Positions 14,922 through 23,835 of a stretch of 64,000 nucleotides of DNA are shown here, one piece after another. Below the pieces are notes generated by a model. That model ran no database searches. It was not told the DNA's origin and saw only the letters and a list, made by a program, of their open reading frames with translations. Position numbers and translations under genes: made by a program. Source of the stretch: RI-43 sp033764725 (GTDB lineage: Bacteria > Pseudomonadota > Alphaproteobacteria > Caulobacterales > Aquidulcibacteraceae). The DNA is taken from NCBI GenBank assembly GCA_033764725.1, contig JANRIR010000066.1, positions 1 to 64,000 of the forward strand, in the 5' to 3' direction. Position 1 is the stretch's first letter. Every line of letters starts with the position of its first letter.

Positions 14922-17900
14922 ATGAAGAAAGCGGATAAGACGCGGCTGCGGTCGACGGTCGCCTGGGCGCTGTTCGCCGGCCTGGCGGCCACGGGCGGGG
15001 CCTTCGCGCAGACGCCGGAAACCCCGGCCGAAGGCCAACCGGCAGCGGAAGGGCAGCAGCCCGCCGCTGCGCCTGCCGAAGACGACGCGATCGTCGTCAC
15101 CGGCTCGCGCATCCGCCGCTCTGAGTTCAACTCCACGTCGCCGGTGCAGGTGCTGCAGGGCGAAAGCGCGGCGCTCGCGGGCGTCGTCGACACTGCCGAG
15201 TTCCTGCAGGGGTCCTCGCTGGCGTCGGGCTCGGCGCAGAATGACGCCACGATTTCCTCGGCCTTCGTCACCGATGGCGGTCCGGGCTCGGCGACGTTGT
15301 CGCTGCGCGGCCTCGGCGCCAACCGCACGCTCGTTCTGCTCAACGGGCGCCGTCTCGGCCCGGCCGGCGTGCGCGGCGGCGTCTCGGCGGTCGACCTTAA
15401 CGTCATCCCGCAGAGCATGATCGACCGCGTCGAAATCCTGAAGGACGGCGCCTCGTCGATCTACGGCTCCGACGCCATCGCCGGCGTCGCCAACATCATC
15501 ACCCGCCGCAACACCGACGGCATCGAGCTCGACGTGTTCGGCAACTACAATTCCGACGGCGGCGGCGAGGAATTCCGCGCCAACGCCATCTGGGGCACGA
15601 CGTTCGACCGCGGCTATTTCAACGTCCTCGTCGATTATTTCCGCCAGAACGAACTGAAGCTGAAGGACCGCGACTACCTCACCTGCTCGGAAAGCTACAC
15701 GTTCTCCGCCGCGACGGGCCTGCGCAACGACCGCATCGACCCGCGCACCGGCCGTTTCCAGTGCGCTGGCGACACGCTCGCGGGCCAAGTTTGGTTGTAC
15801 GAGTTCGTGGGCGGTCCGAATGGCGGGCCCTGGGCCACCGGCGGCGCGTTGAACTCCCCCGGTGCGCAGGTGTTCGTCCAATATGACGGATCGGGCCAGA
15901 TCGGCACGCTGCTGCCGCAAACTGTGTTTCCCACCCCTGCGGCCGGCAACCCGTTCGGCTGGCCGACTGCGCCCGCCGGCTGGTTCGCGTTGAACCGCAC
16001 GCAGGCTGGCCCGGCGTCGGTCATCAATTACGGCGGCGACCTCTATCTCAATCAGTCGCTGATCCCGGAGATCGACCGGTACTCGTTCTTCGCCCAAGGC
16101 GCCTACGACATCACGCCGAATGTCGAAGCCTATGCGGAAGTTCTGTTGAACCGCCGCGAGAGCCGCACGGTCGGCTTCCGCCAAGTCTGGACGTACCTCT
16201 ATTCCTATGACCTCGGCGACTCGACGCTCGATCCGGCTTGGGGCGGCACGGCGATCTACAGCCCGACCGCGGTCACCGATCACAACGACGCGGAACAAGT
16301 GGTCGATTACATGCGTGTGATCGGCGGCCTGCGCGGCGAATTCGGCGGCTTCAACAATCTGGGCTCCATCGCCTGGGATGTGACCGGCCAATTCAGCCGC
16401 TCGGACGGCGACTATACGCAGGACGTCATCCTGCAGGACGCGGTCTATTCCGCTGACGGCCGTTCGGATTTCGGCACGGTCGGTCTCTTCAACGCCAACT
16501 CGATCCCGCGCGCGACCGCCTCTTGCGTCGGCTTCCGCACGCCGATCTCCAACCGGCCTTGCGTCGACGTCGACTGGATGAGCCCGGGGCTCATCGACGG
16601 CAGCAATCTCAGCGCGGCGGATCGGGCGTTCCTGTTCGACACCGAGACCGGCAACACGGTCTACGACCAGTGGTACATCGAGGGCTCGATCACCGGCGAC
16701 ATCTTCACGCTTCCTGCCGGCAATGTCGGCGCGGTGCTCGGCGTGGTGTATCGCGAGGACGAGATCAACGACGTGCCGGGCCGCGTGACTCTGGCGGGCA
16801 ATTCCTGGGGTCTGTCGAGCGCGGGCGTCACCGCCGGCTCGGACACCACGCAGGAAGCGTTCGCCGAAGTCGAAATCCCGATCCTGGCGGGCGTTCCGCT
16901 GGCCGAGAGCCTGACGCTGAACCTGTCGGGCCGTTACACGGATGTGGAAAGCTCCGGCGAGGCCGACACCCACAAGATCGGCCTGTCCTGGCAGATCACG
17001 CCGGCTTGGCAGCTGCGCTATTCGCAGGGCACCTCGTTCCGCGCCCCGGCGCTGTTTGAGCTGTATCTGGCCGACGAATCCTCGTTCGCCAGCCAGCGTG
17101 CGGTCGATCCGTGCATTCAGTGGGCGACCAACCTTGCGGCCGGCACGCTGCCGCAACGCATCGCGGACAATTGCGACGCTGACGGCATCCCCGGCGACTA
17201 TGACGGCGCCGGCGCCTCGGCGACCGCCCTGCGGGGCGGCGGCCTCGGCTTGCTGGAGCCGGAAACCTCCGATGCGATGACCGTCGGGCTCGTCTTCACG
17301 CCGAGCTTCGCGGACCTGTCGATCGCGGTCGATTACGTGGAAATCGAAGTGAACGACCAGGTCGCCACGCTCGGCGCGGCGAACATCGTCGTGGGCTGCT
17401 ACAATTCCGAGACGTTCCCGACCGATCCGCTCTGCTCGCTCTTCACGCGCGGCGGCGGCGGCACCGGCCTTCTGATCACGGAAATCCGCAACAGCTTCCT
17501 CAACATCAACTCGCAACAAAACCGCGCCATCGACGTGACGACGCGGTACGATCATGAGTTCGCCTGGGGTGACTTCTCCATCCAGGGCCAGTTCACCTGG
17601 CAGTTGGAGGACGTGATCTCGCTGTTCGCCGGCAACCCGATCGACACAAACGGCGATGTCGGCGAGCCGGACTGGGTCGGCAACATCGACCTGCGCCTCG
17701 ATCGCGGCGACTGGACCTATTTCTGGGGCATCGACATGGTCGGGAAGGCGTCGGAAGCCGAAGATATCGGCGACCGCAACGCGGCCGGGACGACGCTCTA
17801 CAAGGTCCACACCGAGTTCACCGCCTATCACGATGTCTCGGTGCGCTACACCGGGGACCAGTGGTCGATCTCGGGCGGCGTGTCGAACCTGTTCGACGAA

Positions 17901-18026
17901 CAGCCCCCGACCGTCACGCGCGGTGGCATCACCGGCCAGTATGCCACGCAAGGCCTGGCGATCTTGGCCTCGCAATACGACTATGTCGGCCGCAGCGCCT
18001 TCGTGCGCCTCACGCGGGCCTGGTAG
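14922..18026 (+). CDS. TonB-dependent receptor
   Basis: The 1034-residue outer-membrane receptor has a signal peptide and a Pro/Ala/Glu-rich spacer. Its plug domain contains IVVTGSRIRRSEFNSTSPVQV, LRGLGANRTLVLLNGRR, and VEILKDGASSIYGSDAIAGV. A long 22-strand barrel ends SAFVRLTRAW with a terminal aromatic. The EDDAIVVTGSRI TonB box and the large size resemble the Caulobacterales/Xanthomonadales receptors that import peptides or glycans, but the substrate cannot be read from sequence. The leader (14763-14921) holds a possible TTGACC -35 at 14826. A strong terminator follows. Confidence 0.96.
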   Translation: MKKADKTRLRSTVAWALFAGLAATGGAFAQTPETPAEGQPAAEGQQPAAAPAEDDAIVVTGSRIRRSEFNSTSPVQVLQGESAALAGVVDTAEFLQGSSLASGSAQNDATISSAFVTDGGPGSATLSLRGLGANRTLVLLNGRRLGPAGVRGGVSAVDLNVIPQSMIDRVEILKDGASSIYGSDAIAGVANIITRRNTDGIELDVFGNYNSDGGGEEFRANAIWGTTFDRGYFNVLVDYFRQNELKLKDRDYLTCSESYTFSAATGLRNDRIDPRTGRFQCAGDTLAGQVWLYEFVGGPNGGPWATGGALNSPGAQVFVQYDGSGQIGTLLPQTVFPTPAAGNPFGWPTAPAGWFALNRTQAGPASVINYGGDLYLNQSLIPEIDRYSFFAQGAYDITPNVEAYAEVLLNRRESRTVGFRQVWTYLYSYDLGDSTLDPAWGGTAIYSPTAVTDHNDAEQVVDYMRVIGGLRGEFGGFNNLGSIAWDVTGQFSRSDGDYTQDVILQDAVYSADGRSDFGTVGLFNANSIPRATASCVGFRTPISNRPCVDVDWMSPGLIDGSNLSAADRAFLFDTETGNTVYDQWYIEGSITGDIFTLPAGNVGAVLGVVYREDEINDVPGRVTLAGNSWGLSSAGVTAGSDTTQEAFAEVEIPILAGVPLAESLTLNLSGRYTDVESSGEADTHKIGLSWQITPAWQLRYSQGTSFRAPALFELYLADESSFASQRAVDPCIQWATNLAAGTLPQRIADNCDADGIPGDYDGAGASATALRGGGLGLLEPETSDAMTVGLVFTPSFADLSIAVDYVEIEVNDQVATLGAANIVVGCYNSETFPTDPLCSLFTRGGGGTGLLITEIRNSFLNINSQQNRAIDVTTRYDHEFAWGDFSIQGQFTWQLEDVISLFAGNPIDTNGDVGEPDWVGNIDLRLDRGDWTYFWGIDMVGKASEAEDIGDRNAAGTTLYKVHTEFTAYHDVSVRYTGDQWSISGGVSNLFDEQPPTVTRGGITGQYATQGLAILASQYDYVGRSAFVRLTRAW

Positions 18027-18049
18027 GCGCCATTAACTGCGACAGCATC

Positions 18050-18085
18050 GGCGGCGGGGTTTGCAGCCCCGCCGCCTTTGTTTTT
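18050..18085 (+). terminator. Rho-independent terminator of the TonB receptor gene
   Basis: GGCGGCGGGG and CCCCGCCGCC form a perfect 10-bp stem with a 7-base loop, followed by TTTGTTTTT. It begins 24 bases after the receptor stop. Confidence 0.9.
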
Positions 18086-18132
18086 ACAGTGCCGCGCGCA
18101 CGCCCGGATGTGCGGCCCAGAGGCGACACCCC

Positions 18133-18924
18133 GTGAACCAGCCCGTCCGCATCAAGATGAAGGCCGACACGCTGCATGAGGACATGCAGCGCTTCGCCAT
18201 GGCGCCGCTGAAGGAAAGCGTCTTCCTCAACAGCGTTCCGAAATCCGGCACCCACCTGTTGCGCAATATCGTGCGCATGTTCGTGCCGGCCGAGCAGCAA
18301 TATCACCGCGACTTCATTCAGTTGCCGAACCTGCACCTGCACTTGGCCGCGTTCGCAGGCCAGCCGCCCGCGGTCAGCTGGGGCCATCTCCTGTTCGCCG
18401 ATCCGAGCGCGGTGGCGCTCAAAGGCGTGCGCCAGGTGGTGCTCGTGCGTGATCCCTATGATTGGGTGCTGGCGCGCGCGCGCTTCTATCTTTCGGAAGA
18501 ATTTCAAGGATCCTTGAACAACATCAAAGGCGGGGCCGCGGCGATCGACGACGTGCTCAACCTGATGATCTTCGGCTCGTTCCAGAAGGCGCCGAGCCTG
18601 CTCGACATCTACACCTTCAACGCGGTGGCGTGGATGAACGGCGCGACCTTCATGGTCCGCTACGAGGACATCGTGCGCCATCTCAAGGCGCTCGACGGCA
18701 TCGCCGCGAACGCCTTCTTCGCCGAACTGCTCGGCGCCTGCGGCATCGATCTGCCTGCGGATTGGCGCGAGCGCGTGCGCATTGGTTCCGATCGCAAGCA
18801 TTCCGCGACGGCGCGCGAGCATCTGTCCAACGACGTCGCCGTGCCGGACGATCTGCCCGAGCGCCAGAAACGCCTCGTCGATTTCGCCGCGCCGGGTTTG
18901 CGGGCGATGCTGGGGTATGGGTGA
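18133..18924 (+). CDS. Sulfotransferase-family protein
   Basis: The protein of about 263 residues has the two PAPS-binding signatures of cytosolic sulfotransferases. The 5'-phosphosulfate loop is LNSVPKSGTHLLRNIV, and the 3'-phosphate region is VLVRDPYDWVLARARFYLS. WMNGATFMVRYEDIV is also typical. It would transfer sulfate from PAPS to an unknown acceptor. I chose the GTG at 18133, which has AGAGG upstream; the longer frame would start inside the terminator, and an ATG at 18157 has no visible ribosome binding site. No sulfation or PAPS genes are nearby. Confidence 0.82.
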   Translation: MNQPVRIKMKADTLHEDMQRFAMAPLKESVFLNSVPKSGTHLLRNIVRMFVPAEQQYHRDFIQLPNLHLHLAAFAGQPPAVSWGHLLFADPSAVALKGVRQVVLVRDPYDWVLARARFYLSEEFQGSLNNIKGGAAAIDDVLNLMIFGSFQKAPSLLDIYTFNAVAWMNGATFMVRYEDIVRHLKALDGIAANAFFAELLGACGIDLPADWRERVRIGSDRKHSATAREHLSNDVAVPDDLPERQKRLVDFAAPGLRAMLGYG

Positions 18925-18939
18925 CGGCGTCCTATAGGG

Positions 18940-19214
18940 CGCCGATTCCGCCCCTCCGACTTGCGCCTTTGGCGCAAGCCGCCTCCCCCTCTCGGAGACC
19001 TCTCCAATACGCACGATACGTGCAGGTCCATCGCCCCGGTCTCGCTGGAAGCGAGGACCGGGGCCCATGTTTTGAAGGGTTTTTGAACATGGACCCCGGA
19101 TCAGGCTCTGCCTGTCCGGGGTGATGGCGCGGGAGAATGCTTTTCGCAGAGGTCCCTCGCGGGGGAGGACGGGCGTTGACGCTTCAAACGTCCTCCCCCG
19201 CGACGGAGGGGGCG
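18940..19214. repeat. Mixed family A and B repeats in a 300-base gene-free gap
   Basis: The gap between the sulfotransferase gene and the convergent DUF1993 gene has no ORF of note. It holds a truncated CCCCTCCGACTTGCGCC..GGCGCAAGCCGCCTCCCCCTC element and a family A pair (CCCCGGTCTCGCTGGAAGCGAGGACCGGGGCC at 19032-19063 and CCCCGGATCAGG..CCTGTCCGGGGTGATGG at 19092-19124). A family B-like pair (TCGCGGGGGAGGAC...GTCCTCCCCCGCGA) is at 19158-19204. Stacked inverted repeats may serve as a bidirectional transcription stop. Confidence 0.7.
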
Positions 19215-19227
19215 GCTGCGGCCGCGC

Positions 19228-19749
19228 TCACATCTTCAGCCGCAATTGCCCCAGATAGTCGCGCTTGCCGAGCGGCACGCCCTTGGTGCGCAGGATGTCG
19301 TAGGCGGTGGTGGCGTGGAAATGCAGATTGGGTGTGGAGAAGGACAGCAGGAACCCTTCAGTCGTGAACGGTAGTTTGAAATCGCCAAGCGCGAACACCA
19401 TGTCGCGGCCCTCGAGCGCATTCACCTCGTCCGGGTTGAGCCCCTTCAGCGCCGCGAGCGCGTCGGCGACCGCCTTTTGCAGGGCGGGATAATCAAGATT
19501 GGGCGTCGCGCCCGGCGGCGTCATCAGGCCCTTCTTGCAGGCTTCGACCGCGCCGATCGAATGCGCCACCGTCGACAGCACCTGGAAGCGAAAGGGCAGC
19601 ATGTCGGGGAACAGCCGCGCCTCGACGATCTCGTTCGGATCGATCCCGTTGTCGGTGCAATGCGACAGCCCGCGGTCGAGAAATCCCGACACCGCGCCGA
19701 CCGTCTGGATGAAGCCGAGCACGGTCGCGTCGTACAAGGATATGGCCAT
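19228..19749 (-). CDS. DUF1993 family protein
   Basis: The 173-residue helical protein has the DUF1993 pattern: IQTVGAVSGFLDRGLSHC near the start, EARLFPDMLPFRFQVLSTV, and PNLHFHATTAYDILRTKGVPLGKRDYLG at the end. The family resembles DinB-like four-helix proteins with no known function. Its ATG follows GAGG. It starts 24 bases after the phaC stop on the same strand, so the two are probably co-transcribed. Confidence 0.88.
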   Translation of the reverse strand: MAISLYDATVLGFIQTVGAVSGFLDRGLSHCTDNGIDPNEIVEARLFPDMLPFRFQVLSTVAHSIGAVEACKKGLMTPPGATPNLDYPALQKAVADALAALKGLNPDEVNALEGRDMVFALGDFKLPFTTEGFLLSFSTPNLHFHATTAYDILRTKGVPLGKRDYLGQLRLKM

Positions 19750-19773
19750 GATGTTTCCTCTTACTTGAAAAGA

Positions 19774-21771
19774 TTACGCAGCGGAGCGCACGCGGACATA
19801 GTCGCCCGGCGCGTCGCCTAGCGGCTTGAGTTTTCCCGCTCCCGGCGTGCGCGCAGGGACCATGGGGCCGGAAATCCGCCCCATCCAGGCGCGCCAGTGC
19901 GGCCACCAGGAGCCTGGATGTTCCGCAGCGCCCGCGATCCAGGCGTCGAGGGAGGCGGGCAGGGCGGGATTGGTCCAGTGCTGGTATTTGTTGGCTGCGG
20001 GCGGGTTGATCACGCCGGCGATATGGCCCGAGCCCGCCATCAGAAACTCCACAGGCCCGCCGAACAGTTTCGCGCTGGCGTAAACGCTTTTGGCCGGCGC
20101 GATGTGGTCCTCGCGCGAGCATTGCATGAAGATCGGCGTCTTGACGCGCTTCAAGTCGATGCGTTCGCCCAAAAGCGTCAGTTCGCCCTTGGCCATGGCG
20201 TTGTCGTGATAGAAGCGGCGCAGATAGAACATGTGCAGCGCGCGCGGCATGCGCGTCTGGTCCGAGTTCCAATAGAGAAGATCGAACGGCGGCGGCTTTT
20301 TGCCGAGATAGTAATTGTCGACCACATAGGACCAGATCAGGTCGTTCGACCGCAGCGCGTTGAACGTATCGGCCATCGCCTGCGCATCGAGCAGGCCGCC
20401 CTGCGCATCGACGCGATCCTGCAGATAGCGGATGCCGGCGTCGTCGGTGAACACTTTGAGATCGCCGGCGAATTCGAAATCCGATTGCGAGGCGAAGAAG
20501 GTCGCGCTGTTGATGCGGTCGTCGCCTTGCGCGGCCATGTAGCCCAGCGTCGCCGCCAGAAGCGTGCCGCCGATGCAATAACCGACCGTGTTGACCTTCT
20601 CCACGCCGGTTGCGTCCTGCACCGCCTGCACGCCGGCGAGAATGCCGTCGCGCATGTAATCCTCGAAGGTTTTCTCCGCCATGTCGGCGTCGGGATTGAT
20701 CCAGGAGGCGAGAAACACCGTCACGCCCTGTTCGGTCAGCCATTTGATCATGGAGTTCTTGGGCTGCAGATCCATGATGTAGAATTTGTTGATCCAGGGC
20801 GGAAAGATCAGCAGCGGCGTCTCGAGCACCTCGTCGGTGGCGGGCGCGTATTGCAGGATTTCGATCAGCCCGTTGCGGAAGATCACCTTGCCCGGCGTCG
20901 TGGCGATGTTTTCGCCGAGCGTGAAGGCGTCGAGATCGGTTTGGGTGATCGCCAATTGGCCGTGGCCGCGCTTCAGGTCCTCGGCGAAATTCTCCATGCC
21001 TTTGACCAGGCTTTCGCCCTGCGTCTGCAGCATCGCCTTCAGCGCTGCGGGATTGGTGATGAGGAAGTTCGACGGGGAGGCCGCATCCACCGCCTGCTTC
21101 ATGAAAAACGCCGCCTTGCGCTTGGTCTCCTCATCCACGCCGTCGGCGTGTTCGACCAGCGTGGTGAGAAATTGCGAGGTCGCGAGATAGGTGTCGCGCA
21201 AGAGCGCGAAGGCGGGATTGGCGCTCCATTCGGGATCGCGGAAGCGCTTGTCCTTGAGGCTCGCATCCTCGCCGGCCTGGCCGAGCATGAGGCGCTGGGC
21301 GTGGCGCTGCCACACCTCGAGATAGCGCCGCCACAAATCCGCATGCGCCTCGCGCAGCGTTTCGGGTTGCAGCGCCAGCTTGCCCCACACGGCGGAGAGC
21401 GCGCCCTGCACGTCGAACGGATCGGGCCGCCAGGGCAGGTTGGCGCCGTGCGCCGCATCGAGGAAGGAGGTGGCGAAAACGGTGTTCGCCCGCGCCATGG
21501 CCTCGGCCAGATTGCGCGACAATTCCGCGATCGCTTCCGGCGATTGGCCGACCAGCAGATCGGGCAGGGTGGGAGCGGCGGCGGCCGGAGCGGGGGGCTT
21601 GGCGGCGGTGGCGGGCGCAGCCGGCGGCGGCGCGGGCGGGACGGTCGGCGCCGGCGAGACGGCGGCTTCGGGGGCAGGTTGGGCGGCGGCGACGGCGCGC
21701 CGGCGGCTGCGCTTTTTCGGCGCCGGTTTTGCGGCTTCGGCGCCGGCCTTGGCGCCGCTGGTGTCGCTCAT
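19774..21771 (-). CDS. phaC: Class I poly(3-hydroxyalkanoate) synthase
   Basis: PhaC polymerises hydroxyacyl-CoA into storage polyester granules. The catalytic triad is complete: Cys399 in GYCIGG, Asp555 in SREDHIAP and His583 in GSGHIAGV. FPPWINKFYIMDL is the conserved lid region. At about 665 residues it is longer than typical class I synthases (about 590) because of an Ala/Pro/Lys-rich N-terminal stretch (residues 5-70). I chose the ATG at 21771, with GGAG 7-9 bases upstream. No phaA, phaB or phaR is present nearby. Confidence 0.96.
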   Translation of the reverse strand: MSDTSGAKAGAEAAKPAPKKRSRRRAVAAAQPAPEAAVSPAPTVPPAPPPAAPATAAKPPAPAAAAPTLPDLLVGQSPEAIAELSRNLAEAMARANTVFATSFLDAAHGANLPWRPDPFDVQGALSAVWGKLALQPETLREAHADLWRRYLEVWQRHAQRLMLGQAGEDASLKDKRFRDPEWSANPAFALLRDTYLATSQFLTTLVEHADGVDEETKRKAAFFMKQAVDAASPSNFLITNPAALKAMLQTQGESLVKGMENFAEDLKRGHGQLAITQTDLDAFTLGENIATTPGKVIFRNGLIEILQYAPATDEVLETPLLIFPPWINKFYIMDLQPKNSMIKWLTEQGVTVFLASWINPDADMAEKTFEDYMRDGILAGVQAVQDATGVEKVNTVGYCIGGTLLAATLGYMAAQGDDRINSATFFASQSDFEFAGDLKVFTDDAGIRYLQDRVDAQGGLLDAQAMADTFNALRSNDLIWSYVVDNYYLGKKPPPFDLLYWNSDQTRMPRALHMFYLRRFYHDNAMAKGELTLLGERIDLKRVKTPIFMQCSREDHIAPAKSVYASAKLFGGPVEFLMAGSGHIAGVINPPAANKYQHWTNPALPASLDAWIAGAAEHPGSWWPHWRAWMGRISGPMVPARTPGAGKLKPLGDAPGDYVRVRSAA

Positions 21772-21917
21772 CGATCGTCTCCGCCCCGGCGCGCGTCCTT
21801 GGGCGGCCCGCACGGGGCCGACATGCGCACGCACCGCGCGGATGGTGGCACAACAGCGCCGGCTGGTATAGGACGAGTGCCTTCTCGCCGCGCATCAGTT
21901 CCAAGGAGCGCCGTCCC

Positions 21918-22265
21918 GTGACGCCTCGACGCCTGCCGTTCGCCGCAGCCTGCCTCGCCGTCGCCGCGGCCAGCGCGTGCGCATCCGCCGGCGGGGCCGG
22001 GGCCGAGACAGCGCCGCCGGCCTGGTTCGCCGCGCGCGACGCGGAATTGCAGGCCGAAGGCTTCCCCAACCTCGCGCGCGCGCCGCTCGCCCCGAAGGGG
22101 CAGGTCGATCCCGCGCACTGGAACGCCGTCGCCGCCGAAATCGTGGCTGCAGAACAGGCTATGCGCGCGCATCCCCGGTCGAGCCAGACCTCGGATGCGC
22201 CTGCGCCGCAGCGCTTCGAGGCCGAAGCGCGCGCCGCCCTCGAGACCGCCGCCACCCCGCGCTAG
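21918..22265 (+). CDS. Small predicted lipoprotein
   Basis: The 115-residue product starts at a GTG with AAGGAG 9 bases upstream. It has a signal peptide with a lipobox-like ASAC, then PPAWFAARDAELQAEGFPNL and a helical tail. A following segment, VDPAHWNAVAAEIVAAEQAM, looks like a short soluble helix. It is divergent from phaC, with about 146 bases between the two starts. No family is recognised. Confidence 0.7.
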   Translation: MTPRRLPFAAACLAVAAASACASAGGAGAETAPPAWFAARDAELQAEGFPNLARAPLAPKGQVDPAHWNAVAAEIVAAEQAMRAHPRSSQTSDAPAPQRFEAEARAALETAATPR

Positions 22266-22376
22266 AGCCTGATCGCTTCAGATTGAATCAATGTGAAGCG
22301 TGAATCAGGCTCTAAACCTTAGAATGAGAGCGTGATAGCCGCCAAAACCGGTATCCACTTTTGGCTATCACGCTCT
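22264..22376. repeat. Two adjacent long hairpins (AT-richer repeat)
   Basis: The first hairpin has AGAGCCTGAT (22264-22273) pairing with ATCAGGCTCT (22304-22313), with inner arms GCTTCA/TGAAGC. The second has a perfect 14-bp stem, AGAGCGTGATAGCC (22327-22340) with GGCTATCACGCTCT (22363-22376), around AAAACCGGTATCCACTTTT. The second loop resembles an AACCGGTATCCACTTTT repeat widespread in Rhizobiales genomes. The first arm overlaps the lipoprotein stop codon, so this may also terminate transcription. Confidence 0.75.
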
Positions 22377-22428
22377 AGAGCGGCCCTGTTCCAGCCCCGC
22401 CTTCGGGCGGATAATTGCGAATCTCACC

Positions 22429-23637
22429 ATGTCCGAAGACTTCTACAAAACCCGCCGCCTCCCGCCTTACGTGTTCGAGGAGGTCAACAAGGTCAAAGCC
22501 CGGCTGCGCGCGCAGGGCGCCGACATCATCGATTTCGGCATGGGCAATCCCGATCTGCCCGTGCCCGAGCACATCATTGAGAAATTGTGCGAAACCGCAA
22601 AGAAGCCGCGCACCAACCGCTATTCCGCCTCGCGCGGCGTGCCAGGCCTGCGGCGCGCGATGGCGGGCTATTATGAGCGGCGCTTCGGCGTGAAGCTCAA
22701 TCCCGACACCCAGATCGTCGCAACGCTCGGCTCCAAGGAAGGCTTCGCAAACCTCGCCCAGGCGATCACCGCGCCCGGTGACGTGATCATCGCGCCGAAC
22801 CCGTCCTACCCCATCCACGCTTTCGGCTTCATCATGGCCGGCGGCGTCATCCGCCACATCGAGGCGCATACGCCGGAGCAATATCTCTCCGGCCTCGGCC
22901 GCGCGGTGCGCCATTCCGTGCCGCCGCCGATCGCGATGATCCTGTGCTATCCCGCCAATCCGACGGCGCAGGTGGTCGATCTCGATTTCTACAAGGACGC
23001 CATAGCGTTTGCGAAAAAGCACAACATGTTCGTGCTGTCGGACATGGCCTATTCGGAAATCTATTTCGATGGCGTTCCCCCGCCGTCGGCGCTGCAGGTC
23101 GAAGGCGCGACGGATGTGTGCGTGGAAGTGAACACGCTGTCGAAAACCTATTCGATGGCGGGCTTCCGCGTCGGCTTCGCGCTCGGCAATGAGCGCCTGA
23201 TCGCTGCGCTCGCGCGGGTGAAATCCTATCTCGATTACGGCGCCTATACGCCGATCCAGGTCGCCGCCACCGCCGCGCTGAACGGTCCGCAGGATTGCGT
23301 GGAGGAGATGCGCCAGACCTACAAGCACCGCCGCGACGTGCTCGTCGAGACCTTCGCCAAGGCCGGCTGGCCGATCCCCGCGCCGGCCGCCTCGATGTTC
23401 GCCTGGGCGCCGCTGCCGGAGGCGTTCAAACATTTGGGCTCGGTGGAGTTCGCCAAGCGGCTCATGGAGGGCGCCGAGATCGCGGTCGCGCCCGGCGCCG
23501 GCTTCGGCGAGTACGGCGACGCCTTCATCCGCATCGGGCTTGTGGAAAACGAACAACGCATCCGCCAGGCCGCCCGCAACCTGAAGCGCTTCCTGCAATC
23601 CAACTCCGCCCCTGCAGCGGCGACGGCGGCGGAATGA
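22429..23637 (+). CDS. alaC: AlaC-like alanine/glutamate aminotransferase
   Basis: This 402-residue class I PLP aminotransferase has the Schiff-base lysine Lys239 in NTLSKTYSMAGFRVGF. Family residues are seen in DFGMGNPDLPVPEHII, ATLGSKEGFANL and NPTAQVVD. The best match by pattern is the AlaC/YfdZ type that makes alanine from pyruvate and glutamate. In alphaproteobacteria this gene commonly lies upstream of hom, and here only a repeat-flanked DUF559 gene comes between. No clear ribosome binding site is seen before the ATG. Confidence 0.9.
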   Translation: MSEDFYKTRRLPPYVFEEVNKVKARLRAQGADIIDFGMGNPDLPVPEHIIEKLCETAKKPRTNRYSASRGVPGLRRAMAGYYERRFGVKLNPDTQIVATLGSKEGFANLAQAITAPGDVIIAPNPSYPIHAFGFIMAGGVIRHIEAHTPEQYLSGLGRAVRHSVPPPIAMILCYPANPTAQVVDLDFYKDAIAFAKKHNMFVLSDMAYSEIYFDGVPPPSALQVEGATDVCVEVNTLSKTYSMAGFRVGFALGNERLIAALARVKSYLDYGAYTPIQVAATAALNGPQDCVEEMRQTYKHRRDVLVETFAKAGWPIPAPAASMFAWAPLPEAFKHLGSVEFAKRLMEGAEIAVAPGAGFGEYGDAFIRIGLVENEQRIRQAARNLKRFLQSNSAPAAATAAE

Positions 23638-23643
23638 CTCACC

Positions 23644-23788
23644 TTTTCCCCCGCAAGCGGGGTGGGCGTGCGGGAACCCTCTCCCCCAATTGGGGGAGAG
23701 GGCAGGGTGAGGGGGTTGCGCGAGGCTTGATGCGTTTTCAATACACCCTCACCCCAACCCTCTCCCTCCTCTCGGAGGGAGAGGGAGT
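23644..23788. repeat. Family B inverted repeats, left flank of the first DUF559 gene
   Basis: A CCCCCGCAAGCGGGG hairpin is followed by ACCCTCTCCCCCAATTGGGG with its GGGGGAGAGGG continuation and GCAGGGTGAGGGGGTTGCGCG. The inverse then follows: CACCCTCACCCCAACCCTCT and CGGAGGGAGAGGGAG. The element ends 48 bases before the DUF559 start. Confidence 0.75.
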
Positions 23789-23835
23789 ATGGCGGTGCGC
23801 TTCCGCCGCCTTGGGCGATCGCGTTACGCTCCATC

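Noticed and set aside
14817..17975. A 1052-codon open frame antisense to the TonB receptor, and similar long antisense frames opposite phaC, purB and the TIR-WD40 gene
   Set aside because: They are Arg/Gly/Ala/His-rich shadows caused by high GC in the third codon position. They have no family pattern and lie exactly opposite genes with clear motifs.
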